A DNA stretch of 32,639 nt from Deltaproteobacteria bacterium (lineage in GTDB: Bacteria; Desulfobacterota; Binatia; UBA12015), in the NCBI GenBank assembly GCA_029262355.1, contig JAJCZO010000349.1, positions 1-32,639 of the forward strand, written 5' to 3'. Under the pieces are notes generated by a model, which had not been told where the DNA came from, did not search any database, and worked only from the letters and a program-made list of their open reading frames with translations. A program made the translations under genes and the position numbers. Below are positions 15,357 to 23,535 of this stretch, one piece after another (position 1 is the first letter of the stretch; the number at the start of each line of letters is the position of its first letter).

Positions 15357-17780
15357 ATGGAATCTCTAGTCGTGTCGTTTGCCGACGTGTCGATCGACGA
15401 CATTCCGACGGTTGGTGGGAAGAACGCTTCCCTCGGAGAGATGACGCGCACGCTGACCACGGCGGGCGTGCGCGTGCCGTCGGGGTTTGCCGTCACGGCG
15501 GAGGCCTTCTGGCTTCACCTGTCCGAAGCAGGCCTGGAAGACCTGATCTACCCGATACTGAGGCGAACCGATGTGCGCGACGTGGCTGCGCTCGAAGTGG
15601 CGGGGCGGCAGATTCGCTCCCTGATTCGCGGCGCGCCCTTGCCGCGTCGGGTGACATCGCAGGTCGTCAGCGCATACGATGCGCTCTCGAGGGAGAGCGA
15701 CGAGGAGGAGACCGACGTCGCCGTTCGCTCCAGTGCGACGGCCGAGGATCTCCCGACGGCTTCCTTTGCAGGCCAGCAGGAGTCGTATCTGAACGTCCGT
15801 GGCCGCGGGAATCTCCTCGCGGCGGTGCGCGACTGCATGGCGTCGCTCTTCACGGACCGGGCGATCGTCTATCGCGAAGAGGGCGGCTTCGATCACCGCA
15901 AGGTTGCTCTCTCGGTGGGCGTACAGAAGATGGTGCGGAGTGATCTGGCGTCGGCGGGTGTGATCTTCACTCTCGACACCGAAACGGGCTTCCGGGACGT
16001 CGTACTCATCACCGGCGCGTGGGGTCTGGGAGAGAGCCTGGTCCAGGGGCGCGTCGACCCCGATGAGTTCTGGGTGCACAAGCCGACGCTCCGCGCGGGT
16101 TTTCGGCCGATTTTGCGCCGAGAGTGCGGCGCGAAGGCGATCAAGCTCGAGTACGGCGACGGGCCACGCGGTGCGATTCGCGAGCGCCGGGTGCCGGCCG
16201 ATCAGCGTCGGCGTCTGGTCCTCTCCGATGACGAGGTGCTCGGGCTTGCGCGTTCGGCACTCGCGGTCGAGGAGCACTACAGCCGCAAGCATGGGCGGCC
16301 TACACCGATGGATCTGGAGTGGGCGAAGGATGGCCGCACCGGCGGGCTCTACATCGTCCAAGCCCGCCCGGAGACCGTTCACGCGCAGAAGACGGCGCCG
16401 GCGATCGAGGTCTACACGCTGCTCGAGAAGAGCGAAGTTCTCGTCCGCGGAAAGAATGTCGGGAACAAGATCGCGACGGGGCCGGTTCGGGTCGTTCGCT
16501 CCAAGGAGGAGTTGTCCGCGTTCCAGCCCGGCGAAGTGCTCGTCGCCGCCATGACCGACCCGGACTGGGAGCCCGTACTGCGCCAGGCGGCTGCAGTGGT
16601 CACGGACCACGGCGGCCGCACGTGCCACGCGGCAATCGTGGCCCGCGAACTCGGACTGGCATGCGTCGTGGGCACGAGCACGGCGACCGCCACCCTGACC
16701 GACGGTCAGGTCGTGACCGTGTGCGCGTCCGGCGGTGCGGAGGGGGAGATCTACGCCGGAGAGCTCGACTTTGCGCGCACCCAGATCGATCCGGGCACGT
16801 TGCCCGAGCCGCCGGTGCCGCTCATGATGAACCTCGCCAATCCGGATCTCGCCTTCTCGCTGTCGTTCTTGCCCAACGCGGGTGTTGGGTTGTTACGGGT
16901 AGAGTTTCTGGTCTCGAAGTGGATTGGGGTGCACCCCATGGCTCTCGTCCATCCCGATCGCATCACCGATGCAGCGGATCGGGCCGAGGTGCTGCGGCGT
17001 GCGAGCGGCTACGACTCGCCGCCGGCGTTCTTCGTCGATCGCATGGCATCGGGCGTGGCGATCATCGCCGCCGCATTCCATCCGCGTCCCGTGATCGTGC
17101 GGCTCTCTGATTTCAAGACCAACGAGTATGCAGATCTCCTCGGCGGACGCGGATTCGAGCCCGTCGAGGCGAATCCGATGATCGGTTTCCGGGGCGCTTC
17201 GCGGTACTACGACGAGCGGTATCGGGAAGGGTTCGCGCTCGAGTGCCAGGCATTGCGGCGAGTGCGCGAAGACATGGGCCTTAGGAACCTGAAGATCAGG
17301 GTGCCGTTCTGCCGGACGCTCGAAGAAGGCCGTCGAGTGCTGAGCGAGATGGCCAGCCACGGCTTGGTGCGCGGCGATGGCGGTCTCGAGGTTCACGTCA
17401 TGTGCGAGATCCCCAATAACGTGGTCCTCGCCCGTGAGTTCAGCGAGCTCTTCGATGGCTTCTCGATCGGGTCGAACGATTTGACCCAGCTCACGTTGGG
17501 CGTCGACCGCGACTCCGAGATTCTGGCGGACATCTTCGACGAGCAAGATCCAGGAGTGAAGCGAATGATCTCCTCGGTCGTCGCAGATGCGCACGCGGCT
17601 GGCCGCAAAGTCGGGATCTGTGGGCAGGCACCGAGCGACCATCCCGAGTTCGCCGCGTTCTTGGTGTCGATCGGAATCGACACGATCTCGCTCACCCCCG
17701 ATGCCTTGCCCGGGGTCGCTCAGCGGCTCGCCGCCGAGGCGAGCGCATCCGGCGGGCTCGGTGAGAGAAGTTCAGGGTGA
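15357..17780 (+). CDS. ppsA: Phosphoenolpyruvate synthase
   Basis: Converts pyruvate, ATP and water to PEP, AMP and phosphate for gluconeogenesis; in some organisms it can run toward ATP formation. The 807-aa length is typical. The N-terminal ATP-grasp domain has DIPTVGGKNASLGEMTRTL, DVAVRSSATAEDLPTASFAG and GESLVQGRVDPDEFWV. The swivelling domain holds the phosphorylated His in GGRTCHAAIVARELGLACV (about residue 424). The C-terminal PEP/pyruvate barrel has MIGFRGASRYY, FSIGSNDLTQLTLGVDRDS and GICGQAPSDHPEF with the catalytic Cys. ATG 15357 matches the usual start; GTG 15372 is possible and would leave a longer leader. It lies 152 nt after hypE with its own promoter-like element. Pyruvate phosphate dikinase is less likely from the length and motifs. 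Confidence 0.95.
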   Translation: MESLVVSFADVSIDDIPTVGGKNASLGEMTRTLTTAGVRVPSGFAVTAEAFWLHLSEAGLEDLIYPILRRTDVRDVAALEVAGRQIRSLIRGAPLPRRVTSQVVSAYDALSRESDEEETDVAVRSSATAEDLPTASFAGQQESYLNVRGRGNLLAAVRDCMASLFTDRAIVYREEGGFDHRKVALSVGVQKMVRSDLASAGVIFTLDTETGFRDVVLITGAWGLGESLVQGRVDPDEFWVHKPTLRAGFRPILRRECGAKAIKLEYGDGPRGAIRERRVPADQRRRLVLSDDEVLGLARSALAVEEHYSRKHGRPTPMDLEWAKDGRTGGLYIVQARPETVHAQKTAPAIEVYTLLEKSEVLVRGKNVGNKIATGPVRVVRSKEELSAFQPGEVLVAAMTDPDWEPVLRQAAAVVTDHGGRTCHAAIVARELGLACVVGTSTATATLTDGQVVTVCASGGAEGEIYAGELDFARTQIDPGTLPEPPVPLMMNLANPDLAFSLSFLPNAGVGLLRVEFLVSKWIGVHPMALVHPDRITDAADRAEVLRRASGYDSPPAFFVDRMASGVAIIAAAFHPRPVIVRLSDFKTNEYADLLGGRGFEPVEANPMIGFRGASRYYDERYREGFALECQALRRVREDMGLRNLKIRVPFCRTLEEGRRVLSEMASHGLVRGDGGLEVHVMCEIPNNVVLAREFSELFDGFSIGSNDLTQLTLGVDRDSEILADIFDEQDPGVKRMISSVVADAHAAGRKVGICGQAPSDHPEFAAFLVSIGIDTISLTPDALPGVAQRLAAEASASGGLGERSSG

Positions 17781-17909
17781 GAGCCTCGAGCTGCGAAGCG
17801 TTGCGGTTCGAGATCGGACTGAGGGCGGATCTGCGCCTGACATCCCAATCTGCACGAGCGGCCGTATGGACAACCGTGCCGGGCTGGCCTACGAGTGCTC
17901 GCCGTGCGG

Positions 17910-18089
17910 ATGAGCAATCTGACGCGGGCCGGCCTCGCGATGTTCGCGGCCGGCGTGGCCGTCAACTTTTTCGGGGGCGAAGCGCTGCGCATCCCCTCGG
18001 TCGTGATTCAGGTCGTCGGTGCTGTACTTCTCTTCGTCAACGCGGCCCGCTCCCGCCGCGACGCGGCAACGGACGAGCCGGAAGGCTAG
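17910..18089 (+). CDS. Small membrane protein, two predicted helices
   Basis: A 59-aa product not recognised as a known family. It has two hydrophobic stretches, AGLAMFAAGVAVNFFGG (about residues 7-23) and IPSVVIQVVGAVLLFVNAA (about 29-47), followed by a charged tail (RSRRDAATDEPEG), so it reads like a small two-helix membrane protein. Start options are ATG 17910 or GTG 17895; no clear ribosome site is seen. It follows ppsA by 129 nt and converges with the thioesterase gene. The regular hydrophobic pattern supports a real gene, but the short length leaves doubt. Confidence 0.5.
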   Translation: MSNLTRAGLAMFAAGVAVNFFGGEALRIPSVVIQVVGAVLLFVNAARSRRDAATDEPEG

Positions 18090-18138
18090 CGGGCCGGGGT
18101 CAACCCGTGGTCGACGGCGGTGCACGTGCGGCGCGTAC

Positions 18139-18987
18139 TCAGGTCAAGATGCGATACAGCACCGTGCCGCGCGCAGTGACTCGGCCGTCGCTTGCTCCCG
18201 CGACCTCGACGTCCGACCAGAACATCTCGGCATCTCGCTGCACGCAGCTACCGTAGGCGACGAGGTCGCCCCGCGGCGTCGGGCCCAAATTCTGGAGCTG
18301 CATCGACGCGGTCGAGGCCTTGTATCGGCCGGGGCCCGACTCGGCCCACGACGCCATCGCGCCGGTCGTGTCGAGCAAGGCGAGGACCGCGCCTTCGTGG
18401 ACGCCCCCGCCGAGGTCTCCGTTGGCATCTTGCCACGGCATGATCAGGCGAGAGGTGCCGCCGGTCATGTGCTCGACGTGGATCCCCCGGTTGCCAATGA
18501 ACGGGACCAGCCCAATGTGCGGGCCCATCTGTCCCGGATCGGATTCCCCGTGATCGCCTGCGGACGTTGTGAGGTCGGCCGGTTCTGCGCCAAAGCGCGC
18601 GCGTACCGTTGAGACCGTCCGCGCGATGGGCTTGCCCTCTGCCGTCCGAACGGAAACTGAGACGAAGCAGAGTTCCTTGCCGCGCCGAAGCAGCTCGGCT
18701 TCGGCGATGACGTTCTCGCCGATTGCAGCGGAGAGGTAGCTGACCTGCATCTGGGCGGTGTGCCACGGGCCCGACTCGGGGCCGAGCGCGGCGCGCGCGA
18801 GGACCTGTCCGCCGAGGGCGCCGAGCGACGCCGCACACCCGCCGTGCAGCGCCTGGCCGGGGTTCGAATTGTCGTCCTTGTACGGAAGGACGAGGCGGGC
18901 CGTGTTCTCGTGTAGCTCTTCGAGGCGGACGCCGAGGGCGTGGCCGTAGGGCGACTCCTCGACCCAGCGTTGGATCTCGTCACTCAC
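18139..18987 (-). CDS. PaaI-type thioesterase with two hotdog domains
   Basis: Acyl-CoA thioesterases of the hotdog fold release free acids from CoA esters. This 282-aa protein is an internal duplication. The first domain has ALHGGCAASLGALGGQVLAR (about residues 46-65) and the second HEGAVLALLDTTGAMASW (about 195-212), the H-G-G / H-E-G helix signatures of the PaaI/YbgC-like group, each preceded by its own beta segment. GTG 18987 has AGGAGA upstream. It begins 9 nt after the alcohol dehydrogenase stop on the same strand, so the two form an operon. The substrate is unknown; pairing with an alcohol dehydrogenase suggests catabolism of an alcohol or its acyl-CoA product. Confidence 0.85.
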   Translation of the reverse strand: MSDEIQRWVEESPYGHALGVRLEELHENTARLVLPYKDDNSNPGQALHGGCAASLGALGGQVLARAALGPESGPWHTAQMQVSYLSAAIGENVIAEAELLRRGKELCFVSVSVRTAEGKPIARTVSTVRARFGAEPADLTTSAGDHGESDPGQMGPHIGLVPFIGNRGIHVEHMTGGTSRLIMPWQDANGDLGGGVHEGAVLALLDTTGAMASWAESGPGRYKASTASMQLQNLGPTPRGDLVAYGSCVQRDAEMFWSDVEVAGASDGRVTARGTVLYRILT

Positions 18988-18996
18988 GTTGTTCTC

Positions 18997-20094
18997 CTAG
19001 TGTTCCGGGATGAGGCATGAATGGATCGATTCCTCGCCGGGAATCTTGCGGGCGAGCGTGAGAATCGCCCGCTCGGCCTCGCGGAGGTCGAAGTCGTGCG
19101 TATGCATGGTCTCCACGGGATACTTCTTGGCTTCGAGGACCCGGATCGCGTTCGCGTAGCCGCTGCTGGTCACGCCGATGGCGCCATGGATCGAGATTTC
19201 TTTCATCACGATCTTGTCTGAGACGAACCCGGGGATGTCTTTGAACCCCTTCACGCCGGCCAACACGATCGATCCACCCATCCGCACATAATCCAGCGCT
19301 TCGGCAACCGGCTCCACGGCGTAGGACGACACGTCGACCACGACGTCGGCGCCGCGCCCACCCGTGAGCTCCCGGATTCGGTTTCGCGCGTTCTCGTTTT
19401 GCACGTCGATCGTCGCGTGCGCGCCGAACTGCTTCGCAATCTCGAGTTTCCTCGCATCGGCCTCGAGGCCGGTCACGATGATGTTCGCGGCACCTGCTTC
19501 GCGGCACGCGAGCACACTGGCAAGGCCGCGTTGTCCCGGCCCGAGGATCACGACGGTGTCGCCCGGTTTCGTCTTCGGGATCTCGACCGCCCAGCGGAAG
19601 CCCGCGCCGAGAGGGTTGAACATGACGGCCGTCGCAGCGGGCAAGCTTGGGTCCATCTTGTGCACGATGCAGTTCGGGTCGAGATACATGTACTGGGCGT
19701 AGGACCCCCACAGTCCCGGATCGTCCGAGAGCGGGATGTACGAATAGATCCGGCGCGAGTCGCACAGGTGATACGAGCCAGCGAGGCACGGGCGGCAGTG
19801 CCGGCACGACAACATCGTCTCGACCGCGATGCGGTCGCCGACGTCCACGCCCCATCGTTCGGCGGCTCGGTCGCCGATCGCGGCCACGACGCCGAGCGGC
19901 TCGTGTCCTGGCACGGCGGGCATCGGGGTTCGCAGAACTCCCTCGTACTGCTCATAGTCGCTGCCGCAAATCCCGCAGGCCTCGATGCGAACGAGGCCCG
20001 AGTCATCGTTGATCTCGGGGATCGGGAGATCCATTGGCTCGAGCTTGCGACAATCGGTCTGCACCATCGCAAAGCTCTTCTTTGGCAATGTCAT
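18997..20094 (-). CDS. Zinc-dependent alcohol dehydrogenase (MDR family)
   Basis: A 365-aa medium-chain dehydrogenase that oxidises an alcohol with NAD(P). Catalytic zinc ligands are visible in EACGICGSDYEQYEG and the PGHEPLGVVAAIGD segment. The structural-zinc lobe has four Cys in CRHCRPCLAGSYHLC. The Rossmann motif is VVILGPGQRGLASVLACREA, followed by ELTGGRGADVVVDVS. ATG 20094 is chosen for the GGGAGA site upstream and because the family starts near it; the frame stays open to 20148. It is divergent from a TetR regulator 71 nt away, which probably controls it. The alcohol is not known; similarity to threonine/sorbitol dehydrogenase-like enzymes is general. Confidence 0.92.
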   Translation of the reverse strand: MTLPKKSFAMVQTDCRKLEPMDLPIPEINDDSGLVRIEACGICGSDYEQYEGVLRTPMPAVPGHEPLGVVAAIGDRAAERWGVDVGDRIAVETMLSCRHCRPCLAGSYHLCDSRRIYSYIPLSDDPGLWGSYAQYMYLDPNCIVHKMDPSLPAATAVMFNPLGAGFRWAVEIPKTKPGDTVVILGPGQRGLASVLACREAGAANIIVTGLEADARKLEIAKQFGAHATIDVQNENARNRIRELTGGRGADVVVDVSSYAVEPVAEALDYVRMGGSIVLAGVKGFKDIPGFVSDKIVMKEISIHGAIGVTSSGYANAIRVLEAKKYPVETMHTHDFDLREAERAILTLARKIPGEESIHSCLIPEH

Positions 20095-20118
20095 CAGCGG
20101 ACTCTCCCTGGTTAAGTC

Positions 20119-20132
20119 CAACATAGGTGTTG
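20119..20132. promoter_or_regulatory. Inverted repeat in the ADH/TetR divergent spacer
   Basis: CAACATAGGTGTTG has perfect 5-bp arms (CAACA/TGTTG) around 4 bp. It lies in the 71-bp gap between the divergent alcohol dehydrogenase and TetR genes, the normal place for a TetR operator. Short arms keep confidence modest. Confidence 0.4.
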
Positions 20133-20165
20133 TAGTTTGAGAGTGCAACGGCTATCTTCGACCGC

Positions 20166-20798
20166 GTGTCGCAGGCGAAGAATTCGGGGCGGACCATGCG
20201 CAGCGACGCGCAAGCCAGTCGCACGACTCTGGTCGCCGCCGCGCGCGAACTGATCGCGGAGCGGGGGATGGAGGGGATCACGGTCGTCGCGGTCGCTCGT
20301 CGGGCTGGTCTGAACCGCAGCACGGCCTACCAGCACTTCCCGAAGCGTGAGGATCTCGTCGAAGCCGTCGCCGTCGAGTTCGCCAGCGAGGTCCGGCGCA
20401 TCTTCGCCGAGCCGCGGCCGTTCGGCGAGCAGATCGAATACTTCGTCGAGTACTTTTTCGAGCACCCAGACATTGCCCGCATCTGGATGTTCCGACTTCT
20501 CACCGGACACGCTGGCGTCGCTCCCGGCTGGGGAGAGTACATGGGGGCGGTCGAGCGGCTCGCGAGGAGCTCGCGTACGCAGAACGGAATCGACGCGGAG
20601 ATGTTTGGCGTGATCGGCGTCGCGTCGGCGTTGGTCTGGTCGCTGATGGCCCGGCCGCGATCGCGTAGCGAGAAGGCGGCCCGTAGCGAGACGGCTCGAT
20701 TTGCGCGCGAGTTGAAGCGTTTGTTCTTGTTCGGCGCGCTTCGGCCGGACGATTGGCCCGACCTCGTGGCCGAGTTTGATCGGGAGCCGGCGTCGTAG
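20166..20798 (+). CDS. TetR family transcriptional regulator
   Basis: A 210-aa regulator. The N-terminal helix-turn-helix is clear: LVAAARELIAERGMEGITVV, then VARRAGLNRSTAYQHFPKRE and DLVEAVAVEF (about residues 22-75). The C-terminal ligand domain is not recognisable to a specific subfamily. GTG 20166 is the longest reasonable start; ATG 20196, with GGGGCGG before it, would remove 10 residues without harming the domain. It is divergent from the alcohol dehydrogenase/thioesterase operon and 66 nt upstream of an SDR gene, so it probably represses one or both in response to an alcohol, aldehyde or acyl-CoA. Confidence 0.92.
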   Translation: MSQAKNSGRTMRSDAQASRTTLVAAARELIAERGMEGITVVAVARRAGLNRSTAYQHFPKREDLVEAVAVEFASEVRRIFAEPRPFGEQIEYFVEYFFEHPDIARIWMFRLLTGHAGVAPGWGEYMGAVERLARSSRTQNGIDAEMFGVIGVASALVWSLMARPRSRSEKAARSETARFARELKRLFLFGALRPDDWPDLVAEFDREPAS

Positions 20799-20811
20799 GG
20801 ACACTTCTGGC

Positions 20812-20823
20812 GCTTGCGCAAGC
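20812..20823. promoter_or_regulatory. Perfect 12-bp palindrome before the SDR gene
   Basis: GCTTGCGCAAGC is perfectly self-complementary and sits in the 66-bp gap between the TetR and SDR genes, 42 bp before the SDR ATG. It may be an operator. It does not resemble the inverted repeat at 20119-20132, so it need not be bound by the same protein. Confidence 0.35.
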
Positions 20824-20864
20824 CTACCTGGACCTGCTGAAGACCATGGTGGGAGGAAGGGAAC

Positions 20865-21827
20865 ATGAAGGATTTCCGTCACAGGCTCGCAGTCGTCACC
20901 GGTGGAGGCACCGGAATGGGGCGCGAGATCGCGCTGCAGTTGGCCACCGCCGGAGCGCACGTCGCCATCTGTGACGTGATTGTCGAGCACATGGCGGAGA
21001 CCGCGCAGGCGTGTCGGGCTGCGGCGCCCGACGGTGTTCGCATCTCGACGCACGAGTGCGATGTTTCGGACGAGGCGCAGGTTCTCCAGTTCCGCGATGG
21101 CGTTCTCGAGCAGCATGCGACCGACCACGTTCACCTCTTCTTCAACAATGCAGGCATCGCAGGGGGCGGCGGTTTCATCGCAGGAGACCGCGCCGAGTGG
21201 GAGCGAACCTTCGGAGTCTGTTGGTCGGGCGTGTACCATTGTACGCGGGCGTTTCTTCCTCTGTTGGTCGCCGCCGACGAGGGCGTACTCGTCAATACGA
21301 GCAGTGTGAACGGCTTTTGGGCCACCCTCGGTGCTGCCGCGCCGCACACGGCCTATAGCGCTGCGAAGTTCGCAGTGAAGGGCTTCACCGAGGCGCTCAT
21401 GATCGACTGTCAGATCAACGCGCCGCACGTGAAGATCTCTCTAGTCATGCCGGGGCATGTCGGGACTTCGATCACCCACAACTCGCGCGACATCCTGGGC
21501 AAGCCGGCCGTTGCCGACATGACCTCGACCGATCTGGTGGATGTGCGCATCCAGATGAAGCGGATGGGCCTTCCCGCCGATGCGTTGTCCGATGAGCAGC
21601 TCAAGACCGCGATTCAGCAGCGGATGGAAGGCTTCCGGGACAACGCTCCCATGACCGCGAGCGCGGCTGCGACCGTGATCCTCGACGGCGTGCGCGAGGA
21701 GCGGTGGCGGATCTTGGTTGGCAAGGACGCGGAGGCGCTGGACAGCATGGTGCGCGAGGATCCGGAGTCGGCGTACACTCCGGAGTTCATGCAGCGACTG
21801 CTGAAGCAGGGCGTCTTCAACTTCTGA
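20865..21827 (+). CDS. Short-chain dehydrogenase/reductase
   Basis: A 320-aa NAD(P)-dependent oxidoreductase of the classical SDR type. Cofactor motif VVTGGGTGMGREIALQLA (about residues 10-27), the structural FFNNAGIAGGGG, the catalytic Ser in NTSSVNGFWA and Tyr/Lys in TAYSAAKFAVKGF are all present. A C-terminal extension of about 60-70 aa beyond the core ends in TPEFMQRLLKQGVFNF; it is longer than the 250-aa norm. ATG 20865 is preceded by an excellent GGAGGAAGG site. It follows the TetR gene and precedes the GMC oxidoreductase by 58 nt, suggesting a shared pathway for alcohol or hydroxyl-group oxidation. Confidence 0.93.
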   Translation: MKDFRHRLAVVTGGGTGMGREIALQLATAGAHVAICDVIVEHMAETAQACRAAAPDGVRISTHECDVSDEAQVLQFRDGVLEQHATDHVHLFFNNAGIAGGGGFIAGDRAEWERTFGVCWSGVYHCTRAFLPLLVAADEGVLVNTSSVNGFWATLGAAAPHTAYSAAKFAVKGFTEALMIDCQINAPHVKISLVMPGHVGTSITHNSRDILGKPAVADMTSTDLVDVRIQMKRMGLPADALSDEQLKTAIQQRMEGFRDNAPMTASAAATVILDGVREERWRILVGKDAEALDSMVREDPESAYTPEFMQRLLKQGVFNF

Positions 21828-21885
21828 CCGATACGAGATTTCACGAAGGGGTTGTCGGGCGGGGGACTCGCTGCAAGAGTGCCGC

Positions 21886-23490
21886 GTGGCCGAAGAAACC
21901 GTCGACGTTTTGATCATCGGCGCCGGAGCCTCCGGCGCCGCCATGGCCTGGAGTCTCGCAGATACCCGCATGCGCATCGTCTGCTTGGAGCAGGGCGGAT
22001 GGATGAACCCAGCAACGTATCCCACCACCGGCATGGACTGGGAGGCCCGCTCTCTAGGCGACTTCAGCGTGAGTCCGAACTCGCGGGGCCGACCCGAAGA
22101 CTACCCCGTCAACGACACCGATTCGCCGATCAAGGCTTCGATGTTCAACGCGGTCGGCGGCAGCACGATCCTGTACGCGGGGCACTTCCCGCGGCTGCAT
22201 CCGTCGGACTTTCGCACCGCCACGCTGGACGGCGTCGGGGCGGATTGGCCGATCGACTACGCCACGCTCGAGCCCTACTACGCCGAGAACGATCGGATGA
22301 TGGGGGTTGCCGGGCTCGCGGGTGATCCCGCGTATCCGCCCAAGGAGTTCCCCCTCCCGCCCGTTCCGCTGGGCAAGCTTGGAGAAACGCTCGCGGCAGG
22401 CTTCAACCAGCTGGGGTGGCATTGGTGGCCCTCGGACAGCGCCATCGCCACGCAGCCGTACCGCGGTCGTGATCGTTGCGTGAATCTCGGCCCGTGTATC
22501 AGCGGCTGCTCCCAAGGTGCGAAGGCGAGCACGGACATCACCTACTGGCCCGAGGCGGTCCGGCAGGGAGTCGAGGTTCGCACGGGGTGTCGCGTTCGCG
22601 AGATTCTCATGCGCGACGACGGGATGGCGGACGGCGTGATCTACTATGACGCCGAGGGCAACGAGTGCCGACAGCGAGCGGAGATCGTGATCGTCGCGTG
22701 CAACGGCATCGGCACTCCTCGGCTGCTGCTGAACTCGAAGTCGAGCGCCTTTCCCGACGGGATCGCGAACCGCAGCGGGCTCGTGGGGAAGAACCTCATG
22801 TTTCACCCGTACGGCATGGTGGTCGGCTTCTTCGATGATCCGCTCGATGGCTACAAGGGCCCCACCGGGTGCAGCATCATGAGCCAGGAGTTCTACGAGA
22901 CCGACCTCTCGCGGGGCTTCGTGCGAGGGTACTCCTTCGAGGCCGTGCGCGGCATGGGGCCGGTGTCGTCTGCGTTGTCGGGGATGGGCGCGGGCAGGAT
23001 CCCCTGGGGCGAGGGACACCACGAGGGCTTTCGCAGCGTCTTCAATCGGACGGCAAGCCTGCTGGCGATCTGTGAGGACCTCGCCGAGGAGCGCAATCGG
23101 GTCACCCTCGACCCGGAGCTCACCGACTCCAACGGGATTCCCGCACCAAAGCTCGACTATCGGCTCAGTGAGAACAGCCAGAAGATGCTCGCGCACGGCG
23201 TCGAGCGTGCGAAGGAGGTGCTCGAAGCCGCGGGCGCGCGCGAGACAGACGTCAACTCCCCGCTGTCCGTTGCCGGCTGGCACCTCATGGGAACGGCCCG
23301 GATGGGCACGGACCCACAGCGGTCCGTCGTGAACGAATGGGGGCGCAGCCACGATGTGCGCAACCTCTTCATCATCGACGGTAGCATCTTCGTCACGTCG
23401 GGCGGCGTGAATCCGACGTCGACGATCCAGGCCCTGGCTCTCTATGTAGCCGATCGGATGAAGCAGAATCTCGCTACCCTGTTCGACTGA
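21886..23490 (+). CDS. GMC family FAD oxidoreductase
   Basis: A 534-aa flavoprotein of the glucose-methanol-choline family that oxidises an alcohol or sugar group. FAD motif VDVLIIGAGASGAAMAWSLA (residues about 6-25) and FNAVGGSTILYAGHFPR mark the N-terminal part. The C-terminal GMC signature has SVAGWHLMGTARMG with the active-site His, then NLFIIDGSIFVTSGGVNPTS. Start is GTG 21886. No Tat or Sec signal is visible, unlike periplasmic gluconate/sorbitol dehydrogenases, so I infer a cytoplasmic enzyme. The next gene encodes a Gluconate_2-dh3-like protein, the usual small partner of this GMC subgroup. Cys residues in NLGPCISGCSQGAK are typical of this subgroup. The substrate is unknown. Confidence 0.92.
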   Translation: MAEETVDVLIIGAGASGAAMAWSLADTRMRIVCLEQGGWMNPATYPTTGMDWEARSLGDFSVSPNSRGRPEDYPVNDTDSPIKASMFNAVGGSTILYAGHFPRLHPSDFRTATLDGVGADWPIDYATLEPYYAENDRMMGVAGLAGDPAYPPKEFPLPPVPLGKLGETLAAGFNQLGWHWWPSDSAIATQPYRGRDRCVNLGPCISGCSQGAKASTDITYWPEAVRQGVEVRTGCRVREILMRDDGMADGVIYYDAEGNECRQRAEIVIVACNGIGTPRLLLNSKSSAFPDGIANRSGLVGKNLMFHPYGMVVGFFDDPLDGYKGPTGCSIMSQEFYETDLSRGFVRGYSFEAVRGMGPVSSALSGMGAGRIPWGEGHHEGFRSVFNRTASLLAICEDLAEERNRVTLDPELTDSNGIPAPKLDYRLSENSQKMLAHGVERAKEVLEAAGARETDVNSPLSVAGWHLMGTARMGTDPQRSVVNEWGRSHDVRNLFIIDGSIFVTSGGVNPTSTIQALALYVADRMKQNLATLFD

Positions 23491-23535
23491 TGTCTACCGT
23501 TGAGCGCCGCCCGGGATTCCTCATAGAGTAGCCCC

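Noticed and set aside
15366..16628. 420-codon minus-strand open frame
   Set aside because: Antisense to ppsA with no recognisable motif.
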